Source of the DNA: a bacterium
GTDB taxonomy: Bacteria; Actinomycetota; Acidimicrobiia; Spongiisociales; Spongiisociaceae
Length of the DNA: 64,000 nucleotides
Reading direction: 5' to 3'
NCBI GenBank assembly: GCA_026710435.1
Contig: JAPOQZ010000254.1
Coordinates: forward strand, 1 to 64,000
In this document: in pieces, positions 16,804 to 25,411 of the stretch
Layout of the letters: each line of letters begins with the position of its first letter
Numbering within the stretch: the first letter of the stretch is position 1
The notes under the pieces: generated by a model
Databases searched by the model: none
Told to the model about the DNA's origin: nothing
What the model saw: the letters and a program-made list of their open reading frames with translations, nothing else
Position numbers and translations under genes: made by a program

Positions 16804-17552
16804 CCCTTCCCACCTTCGGGCTGGACGGGAGGGTCGCGCTGGTCACGGGTTCGGCGAGCGGTCTCGGCAAGGCGATCACCCTCGGCTTGGCCGCGTGCGG
16901 AGCCCGGGTTGTCTGTGTGGATATTGACGACGCTGCGAACCGGCAGGTGGCCGACCAGGTCGGAGGGGTCGCCATCACTCTCGATGTGACGGATGCCGGT
17001 GCGGTCGAGCGGTCGGTCGATGAGATTGCAGCCCAGACGGACGGCATCGACATCCTGGTGAACAGTGCCGGTATCGGGGGGCGCTGTCCTGCCGTCTCCT
17101 ATCCCCTCGATCTGATGGACAGGGTCATCGATGTCAACCTGAAGGGCACGTTCTTGATGTGCCGGTCCACGGGACGTCGCATGGTCGAGGCCGGCCGTGG
17201 TTCGATCGTCAACATCGCTTCGATCGGCGGCCTGGTGGCCTTCCCGGGAAGCGTCGGGTACCAGGCCAGCAAGGGCGGGGTCGTGCAATTGACCCGAGCT
17301 CTGGCTGTCGAATGGGCATCTTCCGGGGTCAGGGTCAACGCGGTGGCACCCGGTCACGTGGCGACCGAACTGGTCCGCAGGCAGTGGGAGTCCGAGCCGG
17401 AACTCAAGGAGTACTTCCTGTCCCGGACCCCGCTCAACCGCCTCGCCACACCCCGAGAGATAGCTGGTCCGGTGGTATTCCTAGCCGGCGACGCCTCAGC
17501 GATGGTGACCGGGCAGGTGATCGCGGTCGACGGGGGTTACACGGCGCAATGA
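16800..17552 (+). CDS. Short-chain dehydrogenase/reductase
   Basis: A 250-residue classical SDR. TGSASGLG (residues 16-23) is the cofactor loop, and Asp41 at the end of the second strand suggests NAD rather than NADP. VNSAG (88-91), Ser141 and the Tyr154-xxx-Lys158 catalytic pair are all present. Start GTG 16800 overlaps the lipoyl gene stop, and its own stop overlaps the E1 alpha start. Its place in a 2-oxoacid/acetoin dehydrogenase-like operon suggests it makes or uses the substrate of that enzyme, for example by oxidising an alcohol to an alpha-keto or acyloin compound. The specific substrate is unknown. Confidence 0.88.
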   Translation: MTLPTFGLDGRVALVTGSASGLGKAITLGLAACGARVVCVDIDDAANRQVADQVGGVAITLDVTDAGAVERSVDEIAAQTDGIDILVNSAGIGGRCPAVSYPLDLMDRVIDVNLKGTFLMCRSTGRRMVEAGRGSIVNIASIGGLVAFPGSVGYQASKGGVVQLTRALAVEWASSGVRVNAVAPGHVATELVRRQWESEPELKEYFLSRTPLNRLATPREIAGPVVFLAGDASAMVTGQVIAVDGGYTAQ

Positions 17553-18529
17553 CAGTCCCGGCCGGTATGACCCCTGCCACCGCCCTGCGCATCCACAGCA
17601 CGATGGTCCGCATCCGGCTGTTCGAGACGACGGTCGAGGAACTCTTCAAGGTGGGGAAGCTGCCTGGGTTCGTCCATACCTACATCGGCCAGGAGGCCAT
17701 CGCGGCCGGGGTGTGCGCGGTGCTGCGGCCGGACGACTACATCACGTCGACTCACCGGGGTCACGGACACGCGATCGCGAAGGGCATCGAGCTCGGCTCG
17801 ATCATGGCCGAGCTGTACGGCAAGGAGACCGGCGCATGCCGCGGTCGGGGCGGCTCTATGCATGTAGCGGACTTCTCGATCGGCATGCTGGGGGCCAACG
17901 GCATAGTCGGAGGCGGGTTGGGCATCGCGGCCGGTGCGGCCCTCTCGGCGAGGTATCGACGTACGCGCCAAGTGGCAGCCTCGTTCTTCGGCGACGGCGG
18001 AATAAACAAGGGAACCTTCCACGAGGCTCTGAACTTCGCTGCCGTGCACCGGCTCGGAGTGGTCTACGTGTGCGAGAACAACCAGTACGCCCAGTTCACG
18101 TCACGCCACCGGACCACCTCGGTGGAGGACCTGGCGTCACGGGCAACGGCCTACGGGATCCCGGGACGCACCGTGGACGGCAACGACGCCGGCGCGGTCC
18201 ACCGGGCCAGCCGCGAGGCGGTGGAACGAGCCAGGGCAGGAGAGGGTCCGACCCTTCTCAACATGGAGACCTACCGGTTGCGAGGCCACTACGTGGGTGA
18301 CGCTGAGGTGTACCGCGAGGCTTCGGACGTAGACCGGCACCGCCTCGACGATCCCATCGACCGGTGGGAGAGGACCCTCGGGGAAGAGGGGTTGATGACC
18401 CCGGGCGAGCGGGCCGAGGTATGGGAGCAGGTCGGCGAGCAGGTGTCCAAGGCAGTCCGGTACGCCGAGGAGAGCCCGCTCCCCCACGGAGACACCGCAC
18501 TCGACGCGGTGTTCACGGTAGATCGGTGA
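17549..18529 (+). CDS. Thiamine diphosphate-dependent dehydrogenase E1, alpha subunit
   Basis: A 326-residue E1 alpha chain of the pyruvate/acetoin/branched-chain dehydrogenase family. The TPP/Mg motif runs from FFGDGGINKG (148-155) to CENNQYAQ (177-178 NN). GRGGSMHV and TYRLRGHYVGD are also typical. It oxidatively decarboxylates or cleaves a 2-oxo substrate and passes the product to a lipoyl group, with the beta subunit encoded next (start overlaps the stop). Because the operon also holds a lipoyl domain and an SDR but no E2 core, an acetoin-dehydrogenase-like or other non-pyruvate role is plausible. Confidence 0.9.
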   Translation: MTVPAGMTPATALRIHSTMVRIRLFETTVEELFKVGKLPGFVHTYIGQEAIAAGVCAVLRPDDYITSTHRGHGHAIAKGIELGSIMAELYGKETGACRGRGGSMHVADFSIGMLGANGIVGGGLGIAAGAALSARYRRTRQVAASFFGDGGINKGTFHEALNFAAVHRLGVVYVCENNQYAQFTSRHRTTSVEDLASRATAYGIPGRTVDGNDAGAVHRASREAVERARAGEGPTLLNMETYRLRGHYVGDAEVYREASDVDRHRLDDPIDRWERTLGEEGLMTPGERAEVWEQVGEQVSKAVRYAEESPLPHGDTALDAVFTVDR

Positions 18530-19524
18530 TGTCGTCGCGGACCGTGCCCGTGAGGAGGATGTCCTTCGGACAGGCAACCGTCGACGCGATGCGGATGGCG
18601 ATGCGGGAGGACAAACGGGTATTGGTGCTCGGGGAGGACATCAGCTGGGGCGGTAACTTCGGCCAGTTCAGAGGCCTCGCCGAGGAGTTCGGACCGGACC
18701 GGGTGATCGACATGCCCATCTCCGAGGCGATCATCATGGCGGTCAGCGTGGGAGCTGCGGTTACCGGCTTGCGGCCGGTTGCGTCGATGAGTTTCGTGGA
18801 GTTCACGCTGGGCGCCATGGACGAGATCGTGAACCAGGCTTCGAAGTTCCGCTACATGTTCGGAGGTCAGGTATCGGTCCCGCTGGTCCTGCGGGCCTCC
18901 GACGGGATCCTGCGGTCGTCGGCCGGTCAGCACTCTTCGAGTCTTGAAGGACTGTTCACCCACCTGCCCGGGCTGAAGGTCGTCGCCCCGTCCAACCCGG
19001 CGGATGCCAAGGGCCTGCTGAGAGCGGCCATCGCCGAGGACGATCCCGTCATCTACCTCGAGAACAAGCGGATCACCTCCAAGCGGGGCCCTACCCCCAC
19101 CGGTGACCATCTGGTACCGCTCGGTTCGGCGGCGGTCCGTCGCGAGGGAACCGATGTCACCATCGTTACCTACTCGGCCATGGTTCTTCAGGCCGAAGTT
19201 GCGTGCCGGCGCTTGGCACAAGAGAGCATCGAGGCCGAGTTGATCGACCTGCGCTCGCTCGTCCCGCTCGACCTCGACGCAGTGGTCGGATCGGTGCGCA
19301 GGACCGGGCGGGTGATCGTGGCTCATGAGGCGTGGGAGTTCGGAGGCTTCGGCGCAGAGTTGGTGGCCTCGATCACCAGCCGAGCCTTCAAGGAACTCCG
19401 AACGGCGCCGGTACGGGTGGGAGCCGCCCATGCCCCGATCCCCTTCAGCCCCCCGCTGGAACGGGCTGTGGTCCCCGGAGCGGACGAGATAGTCGCCGCT
19501 GCTCGGAGGCTCATCCGAGTCTGA
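18529..19524 (+). CDS. Thiamine diphosphate-dependent dehydrogenase E1, beta subunit
   Basis: A 331-residue transketolase-type beta chain: VLVLGEDISWGGNFGQFRGL near the N-terminus, MPISEAIIMAVSVGAAVTGLRPV with the catalytic Glu, and AGQHSSSLEGLFTHLPGLKVVAPSNPADAKGLL in the middle. The C-terminal domain (VIVAHEAWEFGGFGAELVA) is complete. The ATG shares one base with the E1 alpha stop (TGATG). It pairs with the alpha subunit to form the decarboxylase/dehydrogenase. No E2 acyltransferase or E3 gene follows; the next gene is on the other strand. Confidence 0.9.
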   Translation: MSSRTVPVRRMSFGQATVDAMRMAMREDKRVLVLGEDISWGGNFGQFRGLAEEFGPDRVIDMPISEAIIMAVSVGAAVTGLRPVASMSFVEFTLGAMDEIVNQASKFRYMFGGQVSVPLVLRASDGILRSSAGQHSSSLEGLFTHLPGLKVVAPSNPADAKGLLRAAIAEDDPVIYLENKRITSKRGPTPTGDHLVPLGSAAVRREGTDVTIVTYSAMVLQAEVACRRLAQESIEAELIDLRSLVPLDLDAVVGSVRRTGRVIVAHEAWEFGGFGAELVASITSRAFKELRTAPVRVGAAHAPIPFSPPLERAVVPGADEIVAAARRLIRV

Positions 19525-20340
19525 TCAGCGATCGGGGCGGCGAGTGTCCAGCCAATCCACAGTTCGGGATCCGAGCATCCGGTGAAGTGCGATCGCCAGT
19601 TCCGAGGATGACGACCCCGGGCCTGCGTGGGCCCGACCGCCGAGACGGAAGGTGTAGGTTCCCGGTCCCAGCCGGTACGTTTCCTCCTTCCCGGCTTCGA
19701 GTTCCGACCCTGCATACCTGCCCAGCCGTTCGGTCACTACGAACTCACCCTCGAGCACGAACGACTCCTCGGCCGAATCGTGGACATGCCAGGGTCCGTC
19801 GTCGTTGCTCCACTCGCGGGCGCCGGCCAACCAGACCCCCCCGTTGGGGCCGTCCGCAAGGGTGCGGACGAAGCGGCCCGGGAGTTCGGGCACCGCTTCC
19901 CAGGGAGCCCCGGTGGCGAGACCGATGAGCGGCTCTGACAGCAGTCCTCCGACCGAGGTGTCGTAGCGAACGGGAGCCGAGGTCATCATGAGGGCTAGCG
20001 TGGACGACTGCGCCCGTATACCTCCGATCACCTGCCCGGCTTCGACAGCGGCGTAGTCGTACTGACCGATCCGCTCCCCTGCGACAACCAGGCTACCCCG
20101 GATCACGAACAGTTCCAGGTCGGCAGTGAAGGCTCCGACGACCGCGGAGCCCCAGCCGGCCTGTATCCTCGCCAGCCTGGTGGCCGGACCCGAAAGGTCC
20201 TTCGAGAGGATGCGCGCTTCGATGCGGCCCTCGCAACCGGCGATCGTCATGGTTCGGCTCGGCAGGTCGCCCTCTGCCACGGCCCGCAGCGATCGGCGGC
20301 GCCGGTCGACGAGCGCGGGATCAGCGAACGAGTGGCTCAT
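19525..20340 (-). CDS. Cupin-domain protein
   Basis: A 271-residue protein with two beta-barrel halves. The second half has the cupin pattern WHVHDSAEESFVLEGEFVVTE around residues 180-200, with His and Glu positioned to bind a metal. The first half (ELFVIRGSLVVAG) looks like a degenerate cupin. Bicupins include dioxygenases, isomerases and sensor proteins, and no specific function can be read. Start ATG 20340 (MSHSFADP) is the first sensible codon; a GTG 18 bases upstream is possible. It converges on the E1 beta gene with no spare bases between the stop codons. Confidence 0.72.
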   Translation of the reverse strand: MSHSFADPALVDRRRRSLRAVAEGDLPSRTMTIAGCEGRIEARILSKDLSGPATRLARIQAGWGSAVVGAFTADLELFVIRGSLVVAGERIGQYDYAAVEAGQVIGGIRAQSSTLALMMTSAPVRYDTSVGGLLSEPLIGLATGAPWEAVPELPGRFVRTLADGPNGGVWLAGAREWSNDDGPWHVHDSAEESFVLEGEFVVTERLGRYAGSELEAGKEETYRLGPGTYTFRLGGRAHAGPGSSSSELAIALHRMLGSRTVDWLDTRRPDR

Positions 20341-20597
20341 CCGTTCGTTCCCGAACACGCGAGTCGGTACGCATGCTGGGCCACCTCCTCTTCCGTTGCC
20401 ATCCCAGAACCCTGCGGAAGGGGTCCGGACTCCCCAAGAAGATACCCTCTGACATGTTCCTGCCGCAGACCCTTCTCGTGCTGAACCTCCCCTGAGGGGA
20501 TACGTCCTGCCTACGGGCAGAGACTTCGAGCTCTGCACGATGCCGACCGCTGAGCCCGAGCTCCTGCTTCGCCTATCCGCCTCCTTATTGCGATAGG

Positions 20598-20625
20598 TTG
20601 TAATAGCGTCTAGTTGTCCTATAAT
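20598..20625 (+). promoter_or_regulatory. Sigma-70-type promoter of the CDF exporter gene
   Basis: TTGTAA (20598-20603), a 16-base spacer and TATAAT (20620-20625). Transcription would start near 20632, so the in-frame ATG at 20624 is inside the -10 box and cannot be the start codon. Confidence 0.65.
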
Positions 20626-20701
20626 GTGGCAACGCTTCGGAGCGTCGGAGGACCACGGCGTTCGTAGTGTTCGGACCACCCGGCAACCCGAGGAATCCCC
20701 C

Positions 20702-22015
20702 ATGCCCGACCATAGGAATACCGACTCGGAGGACACTGCGAGAGGGGACCGCGACGCCCCTTCCCATGGTCATCACGGGCACGAGTCGGGTGAGCACGGT
20801 CATCCACACGATACGGAAGCCCATCATGGTCATGAGTCGGGTCATCATGGGCATGAGTCGGGTGAGCACGGTCATCCACACGACTCCGAAGACGCCCATG
20901 AGCGGAACCAGCATCATTCCCGCCATGACCATCACGGGGATCATCACCAGGATCGAGAACACGATCATCACCCTCATGGAAGCGGGGACCACGGCCATGC
21001 TCATCCGCACGCGACGTCTTGGACGGGACGGGTGAGGCACGGTCTCAGCGAGTTCTTCGGGATGCATTCGCACGATCACGCCGAATCGATCGACAAGGCG
21101 CTGGAGTCCAGCGAGGTTGGGATCAGGGCGCTGAAGATCTCGTTCAGCGTTCTCATGGTCACTGCCGTGATCCAAGCCGTCATCGTCTGGTTCACCGGGT
21201 CGGTGGCGCTTCTCGCCGACACGGTTCACAACTTCTCGGACGCACTCACCGCAGTCCCGCTGTTCATTGCTTTCAAGTTGGGGAGGCGGGCTGCGAACCG
21301 CAGGTACACCTACGGGTACAAGCGGGCTGAAGACCTAGCCGGCCTGTTCGTCGTGCTGATGATCCTGCTCTCGGCCATCCTCGCCATATGGGAGTCGGTC
21401 GAACGGCTCCTGAATCCCCACGAGGTCCAGTACATCGGGGTGCTGTTCACCGCCGGAGTTGTAGGGTTCCTCGGCAACGAACTGGTGGCTCTATACCGGA
21501 TCCGGATCGGGCGGCAGATCGGATCGGCGGCACTGGTGGCGGACGGCTACCACGCCCGCGTAGACGGCCTGACATCTCTCGCCGTGGCGGCGGGCGCGGT
21601 GTTCATCTGGATGGGTTTCGGCATGGCGGATCCGATCGTAGGTATCGCAGTGGGGATCCTGATCCTGCGCGTTCTCTGGAGTGCGCTGAAGGAGATCTAC
21701 GGACGCATCATGGACGCGGTGGATCCGCAGTTGGTGGATCGTATCGAGCACACTGCCGGCTCGGTTTTCGGTGTTACCGGGGTGACCAGATGCCAGGTGC
21801 GGTGGATGGGCCATCGCCTCCATGCCGACATCGCGATCAGCGTGGAAGGTTCCATGTCAGTGGCGGAGGGCCACACAGTGGGCGAGCAGGTGAAACAAAG
21901 CGTGTGCCGGGATGTCCGGTTCCTCGAAACCGTGGTGGTGCATGTCGATTCCGCCGACCTCGTGGAGTGTTCCACGATGGCAGGCGAAAGGGAACTGGTC
22001 GGCGCCGGCCACTGA
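20702..22015 (+). CDS. Cation diffusion facilitator (probable zinc exporter) with long His-rich N-terminus
   Basis: A 437-residue inner-membrane antiporter. The first 110 residues are extremely rich in His, Gly, Asp and Glu (repeats of HGHESGEHGHPHD), a soluble metal-sensing or buffering tail. Six membrane segments follow. FTGSVALLADTVHNFSDALT and VADGYHARVDGLTSL supply the HxxxD and HxxxD tetrahedral site that selects zinc in this family. A C-terminal cytoplasmic ferredoxin-like domain ends the protein. ATG 20702 follows GAGGAA. The Fur/Zur-type repressor gene converges with it 150 bases away, consistent with zinc control. The His-rich coding DNA itself contains a 35-bp near-identical direct repeat. 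Confidence 0.92.
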   Translation: MPDHRNTDSEDTARGDRDAPSHGHHGHESGEHGHPHDTEAHHGHESGHHGHESGEHGHPHDSEDAHERNQHHSRHDHHGDHHQDREHDHHPHGSGDHGHAHPHATSWTGRVRHGLSEFFGMHSHDHAESIDKALESSEVGIRALKISFSVLMVTAVIQAVIVWFTGSVALLADTVHNFSDALTAVPLFIAFKLGRRAANRRYTYGYKRAEDLAGLFVVLMILLSAILAIWESVERLLNPHEVQYIGVLFTAGVVGFLGNELVALYRIRIGRQIGSAALVADGYHARVDGLTSLAVAAGAVFIWMGFGMADPIVGIAVGILILRVLWSALKEIYGRIMDAVDPQLVDRIEHTAGSVFGVTGVTRCQVRWMGHRLHADIAISVEGSMSVAEGHTVGEQVKQSVCRDVRFLETVVVHVDSADLVECSTMAGERELVGAGH

Positions 22016-22160
22016 CACGACTCTCCACGTTCGGCATCCGTACGAACGGTTCTGCGGTAGATCACCCGGTCGCTCGCGCCTCCCCCTTGTGCAGGATCCG
22101 GCTCGTTCCGGCTGGACCAGCTTTCCCGGGCATGACCTGTTGCGGCCCCTTTCTTCACGC

Positions 22161-22619
22161 CTACGGATGGAAGTGATCTGTCTGATCGGGACAGTCTCGG
22201 CAGTAACCCAGATACGCGAAATGGTGGGGGGTAGGGCGGAATCCGTACTTGTTCCGGAGGAGATCGTACAAGGGGGAGAAGTCCGACTTCGGCACCTCGA
22301 TGGTGGTGCCACAGCCCTCGCAGACCAGGTGCTCGTGAGTGTGGTCAAGCGTCAGATGCCACATGCCGGGTTGACCGCTCCCCAGATGGATGAGATGGAG
22401 CAGCCCTATGCGGGCAAGTTCGTCGAGCGTGCGGTAGACAGTCGACGCGTCCACCTGTCCCGCCGACCTCGACACTTTCTCGGCGATCATCGACGCGCTC
22501 AGGAAGGCTTCATCGCTGCGAGCTAGGACACGGCAGATCGCCCTGCGCGGAAGGGTCAGCCGCAGGCCCGCTCGCTGGATGGCTCCGGTCAGCAGTTCTT
22601 CGGAGAGGTGATGCGCCAT
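22161..22619 (-). CDS. Fur-family transcriptional repressor, probably Zur-like
   Basis: A 152-residue Fur-type regulator. Residues 1-85 form the winged helix (VDASTVYRTLDELARIGLLHLI). The dimerisation domain has HLVCEGCG (Cys100, Cys103) and YLGYCRDC (Cys140, Cys143), a structural zinc site. DHTHEHLVCEGCG is the usual regulatory metal region. The neighbouring zinc-type exporter and the absence of iron genes nearby favour a zinc sensor, although Fur itself cannot be excluded. A Fur-type 7-1-7 inverted repeat sits just upstream of ATG 22619, suggesting self-repression. Confidence 0.88.
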   Translation of the reverse strand: MAHHLSEELLTGAIQRAGLRLTLPRRAICRVLARSDEAFLSASMIAEKVSRSAGQVDASTVYRTLDELARIGLLHLIHLGSGQPGMWHLTLDHTHEHLVCEGCGTTIEVPKSDFSPLYDLLRNKYGFRPTPHHFAYLGYCRDCPDQTDHFHP

Positions 22620-22625
22620 TGGTAC

Positions 22626-22640
22626 TGATCCTAATTCTCA
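22626..22640 (-). promoter_or_regulatory. Fur/Zur-type operator (7-1-7 imperfect palindrome)
   Basis: On the minus strand TGAGAAT-T-AGGATCA, matching the 7-1-7 Fur-type consensus TGATAAT-N-ATTATCA at 11 of 14 arm positions. It ends six bases before the repressor ATG. Confidence 0.5.
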
Positions 22641-22760
22641 CTTCGAGGTTTGAGCCGGACTGATGGAGGCTCTGCAGGAATCGAGACCGGCGGCGGTCCA
22701 GCCCGATGCGGTAGCGAGACCAGCACCGGGTCGCAGGCGTACGGTCTGGTTGTGGCTGGG

Positions 22761-22898
22761 TCAACCTCGGTCAACTGGTTCCTCGTCGGGGGCGTTGAAC
22801 CTCTTGCGGAGGATGGACCATGCCCCAAGGGTCGCCACCGTTAGAACGGCTCCGGTGAATAGCACCAGAAGAATCAAGAGAATCACTTCCACTAGCAC
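22761..22898 (-). CDS. Small single-pass membrane protein (45 residues), unrecognised
   Basis: From GTG 22898 the frame encodes a 20-residue hydrophobic helix (VILLILLVLFTGAVLTVATL) followed by a basic stop-transfer RKRF and an acidic tail. GGGGGAG lies 4-5 bases before the GTG, a good ribosome binding site, which is the reason for preferring it to the longer frame from 23018. No family is recognised. It is on the same strand as the Fur-type gene and may be expressed separately. Confidence 0.45.
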   Translation of the reverse strand: MLVEVILLILLVLFTGAVLTVATLGAWSILRKRFNAPDEEPVDRG

Positions 22899-23291
22899 GC
22901 TGCTCCCCCTCTTCCTGATCCTGGTGAGACACTGTATCCCATCGAATCGCCGAGACCCAACGACTCTAGTTTGAGCGTGGTCAGTCTGCATTGCGAGCGG
23001 CGTGTTCTGGACCGCCATCGACGCCTTTGGCTGCGTCCTGCCTCCTCAACCAGCCAGCCACACCGGCCCGGGGACCCTTCTTCCGAGAGCCGTTCCCAGA
23101 GTCAGTGGAGTTCCTCCTGGGTGTCGCATGCTACGGCCCACGGGACAGCCGGGGTGAAGTTGAATATTCGGACGCCCGTCAACCGCCAGGAACACCCCTG
23201 GCGGTCGAATCACGACTTGACCAACGAACCGCCGGGAGACTGGCGGACACCTACCCCGGCGGTGATTCCCGAGCTAATGCGTGGCAAGCTG
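22899..23291. other. Intergenic gap with no recognised feature
   Basis: About 390 bases between the small membrane protein gene and the end of the DmdA-like gene. No family-like frame, strong promoter or repeat was seen. Confidence 0.35.
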
Positions 23292-24488
23292 CTATTCCCG
23301 AGAGTCCCGCCCGCTCCACGGAGCCCGAGGCAGTTGCTTTTGCTTGTCGACGAATGGCGGGGTGTCCACTGTGGCCGCGTGCGCGGTTCCATCACCGTCA
23401 AGCAGGGAGACCTCCCTGCCGAGCCAGCCACCAGCCACAGGCTCATCGAACCGGACGTATCCGACACCTGCGTTCAGCGTGGGTGACCACGTTCCGATCG
23501 TCAAGTGTCCGACCGGACGGTTCTCGAAGTGGACACGCATACCGGCTTGCGGTGAGGCACCAGCACAGATCAGGCCGTACAAGAGCTGGCTGCGGTCGGC
23601 GTTCGCCAGCGCAGCCCGGCCGATGAACTCCCCCTTGTCGAGCCTGACGAACTGACCGAGGCCCGCGCCGAAGGGGGTCAGGTCCGGTTCGATATCGCTG
23701 CCGTTGTCGAGGATCCCGGACTCGACTCGTCGGATTCCCATGGACGAGGAAGAACTGAACTCCATCCCGAAGGCCTCTCCAGAGGCGAACAGGTCATTCC
23801 ATAAGGCGTCATGATCGGTAGGCTCCGTACCGCTGTTGCAGTAGATCTCGATTCCTACCTCTCCGGTCCATCCCGTACGAGAGACCCACAATGTTTGACC
23901 GCGGATCTCGAAGAACCCAGCCCGAAAGTACTTGAAGTCCGTTGTCAACCCACCACCAATCGCAGCGTCCAGTACATCGAGTGACTTCGGACCCTGGATC
24001 TGTAGGACCCGTGAATCAGGATCCGAAACCTCTACATCCAGTCCGATAGCTTGAGCCTGGAGCCAGCTCATGAATTCGCCGTTCGCCTTGACATACCAAT
24101 ACCGATCATCGGCGAGCCGCATAACGACACCGTCCATCAGGACTGTTCCATCCTCGTTACAGGCTATTCCGTAACGACATCCCCCGACTGCGAGTGTCTC
24201 GACCTGGCATGTCAGAACGTTCTCCAACAGTCTGATTGCGTCTGGCCCGACGACTTCCAGCGGTTTCTCCGGCACGTCGTACAAGAGGACACCATTGCGT
24301 AGCCTCCAATAATTAGGGACAGGATCCTCATCATGGCTCATCTTGAGGGGATACAGGCGGTCACAGTAGATTCCGAATATCGTCTGATCAGTGACGTAGC
24401 GATGAGCGAACGGGGACTGAGAGATCCTATATGAACTCAACCGTACCGTGTCGAAGGAGTCGATGTAGAAGTGCTTGGTTCTCGTCAT
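23292..24488 (-). CDS. GcvT-family folate-dependent demethylase, resembling DMSP demethylase DmdA
   Basis: A 398-residue aminomethyltransferase-fold protein. It is closer in pattern to DmdA than to GcvT: RISQSPFAHRYV near the N-terminus, DSRVLQIQGPKSLDVLDAAIG in the middle, then KYFRAGFFEIRGQTLWVSRTGWTGEVGIEIYC and RRVESGILDNGSDIEPDLTPFGAGLGQFV. DmdA moves a methyl group from dimethylsulfoniopropionate to tetrahydrofolate. Related enzymes act on other methylated osmolytes, so the substrate is a guess. ATG 24488 is chosen for the GAGG site 7 bases upstream. The open frame extends a further 30 codons. It stands alone beside a repeat-filled gap. Confidence 0.72.
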   Translation of the reverse strand: MTRTKHFYIDSFDTVRLSSYRISQSPFAHRYVTDQTIFGIYCDRLYPLKMSHDEDPVPNYWRLRNGVLLYDVPEKPLEVVGPDAIRLLENVLTCQVETLAVGGCRYGIACNEDGTVLMDGVVMRLADDRYWYVKANGEFMSWLQAQAIGLDVEVSDPDSRVLQIQGPKSLDVLDAAIGGGLTTDFKYFRAGFFEIRGQTLWVSRTGWTGEVGIEIYCNSGTEPTDHDALWNDLFASGEAFGMEFSSSSSMGIRRVESGILDNGSDIEPDLTPFGAGLGQFVRLDKGEFIGRAALANADRSQLLYGLICAGASPQAGMRVHFENRPVGHLTIGTWSPTLNAGVGYVRFDEPVAGGWLGREVSLLDGDGTAHAATVDTPPFVDKQKQLPRAPWSGRDSRE

Positions 24489-24636
24489 TCGTAACCTCAT
24501 GGTGTGGGGTGAGCAGCAAGTTGACCGCCAACAGTCAGTGCCGGAGATCTCGCGATTGCATGGGATCCGGTTCTGCATGTACTACCGAGAACAGGATTCC
24601 AAGGTCCCGCATTGTCGTGCCCTCTGTGCTGGGGAA

Positions 24637-24873
24637 TCATATACTTATGTCACGGACACGGGTCCGCGGACCGTTTCGACCCATCCCCGGCTCGACCCCA
24701 TACCCAGCACGGCCTGCGCCGGTTGCTCGGGATGTGGCTCCGTGACAGTCGGCAGGACGCTCCTTACGTCGCTTCCGTCGCCTCCGCTGCTTCTCTGCCC
24801 GTGTATGGACCGGACAGGGCCCGGCCGGCATCCCGGTCGTCTCGCACGTCCAGTCGTTGGGATGGTCGGTCAC
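24637..24873 (-). CDS. Very small hypothetical protein (78 residues), doubtful
   Basis: Starts at GTG 24873, overlapping the stop of the upstream tiny frame by 4 bases (GTGA). The N-terminus has three cysteines and a His (DWTCETTGMPAGPCPVH) and then a very basic run (RAEKQRRRRKRRKE). The remainder is low in complexity. The overlap with a hydrophobic partner is the main reason to list it; no family is recognised. Confidence 0.22.
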   Translation of the reverse strand: MTDHPNDWTCETTGMPAGPCPVHTRAEKQRRRRKRRKERPADCHGATSRATGAGRAGYGVEPGMGRNGPRTRVRDISI

Positions 24874-25022
24874 AGGTGCTCCCTTCGATCGACTCCTGGT
24901 CTGGTAACGCGTCGGATCAGCCAGCCGACCACGGCCACGGTGAAGCCCGTAACGGGATCGTCGCCGATGGTGGCGAGTATCAGGCCCCATACGACTGCGA
25001 CGGTGCCGAGGACCCGTATCAT
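24870..25022 (-). CDS. Very small hydrophobic protein (50 residues), doubtful
   Basis: MIRVLGTVAVVWGLILATIGDD followed by a second hydrophobic stretch (GFTVAVVGWLI) and a basic tail, so one or two membrane passes are possible. The ATG sits exactly at the left tip of the A1 repeat, so any promoter would lie inside or beyond that element. There is no ribosome binding site. Confidence 0.25.
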   Translation of the reverse strand: MIRVLGTVAVVWGLILATIGDDPVTGFTVAVVGWLIRRVTRPGVDRREHL

Positions 25023-25130
25023 CTAGAACGGTGCTGAACAATGACGATTGATCGGGCCTGCCGCCCACCGACCCAGGAATAATGTCGCCGGTTGGCAGGC
25101 CGCTGGTGGATTGCTCAGTACCCTCCTAGA
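25022..25130. repeat. A element, copy A1 (about 109 bp)
   Basis: The left tip TCTAGAACGGTGCTGAACAA and the right tip (read inward) TCTAGGAGGGTGCTGAGCAA form terminal inverted repeats of over 20 bases. Inner segments GCCTGCC and GGCAGGC also pair, so the whole element can fold into one long hairpin. It is non-coding and similar along its length to A2 and A3. Confidence 0.78.
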
Positions 25131-25411
25131 ACAGTACGACTCGCGCCATCGGTCTGCCTGTGAATGGGTTGGCCATCGGCGGTACGAGGGGTGGGCGATC
25201 CTCGGAGTTCTCGCTAATAGACCAGGGGTTGAACTGTCGGTACGGGTAGCCGCCACCGTGAATCCTTGACGGAAGGGCAAGAATCCTCGGCGCACCGCCG
25301 ATGTCGAACCGACCGTGACGCAGCAGCCGAGGGCGGCCTTGTGCTGGTCCAGTACCGAACGGAACGTCCGCAGCGTGTCGATGGAGCGGTGCTGACCCTG
25401 CCTGACTTGAG

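Noticed and set aside
20779-20890. CRISPR-like direct repeats in the CDF gene
   Set aside because: The repeats are inside a His-rich coding region, only two to three units, with no unique spacers.
24475-25026. 183-codon plus-strand frame in the repeat-filled gap
   Set aside because: Composition is biased and no domain is visible; it overlaps the two tiny minus-strand frames, which themselves are doubtful.
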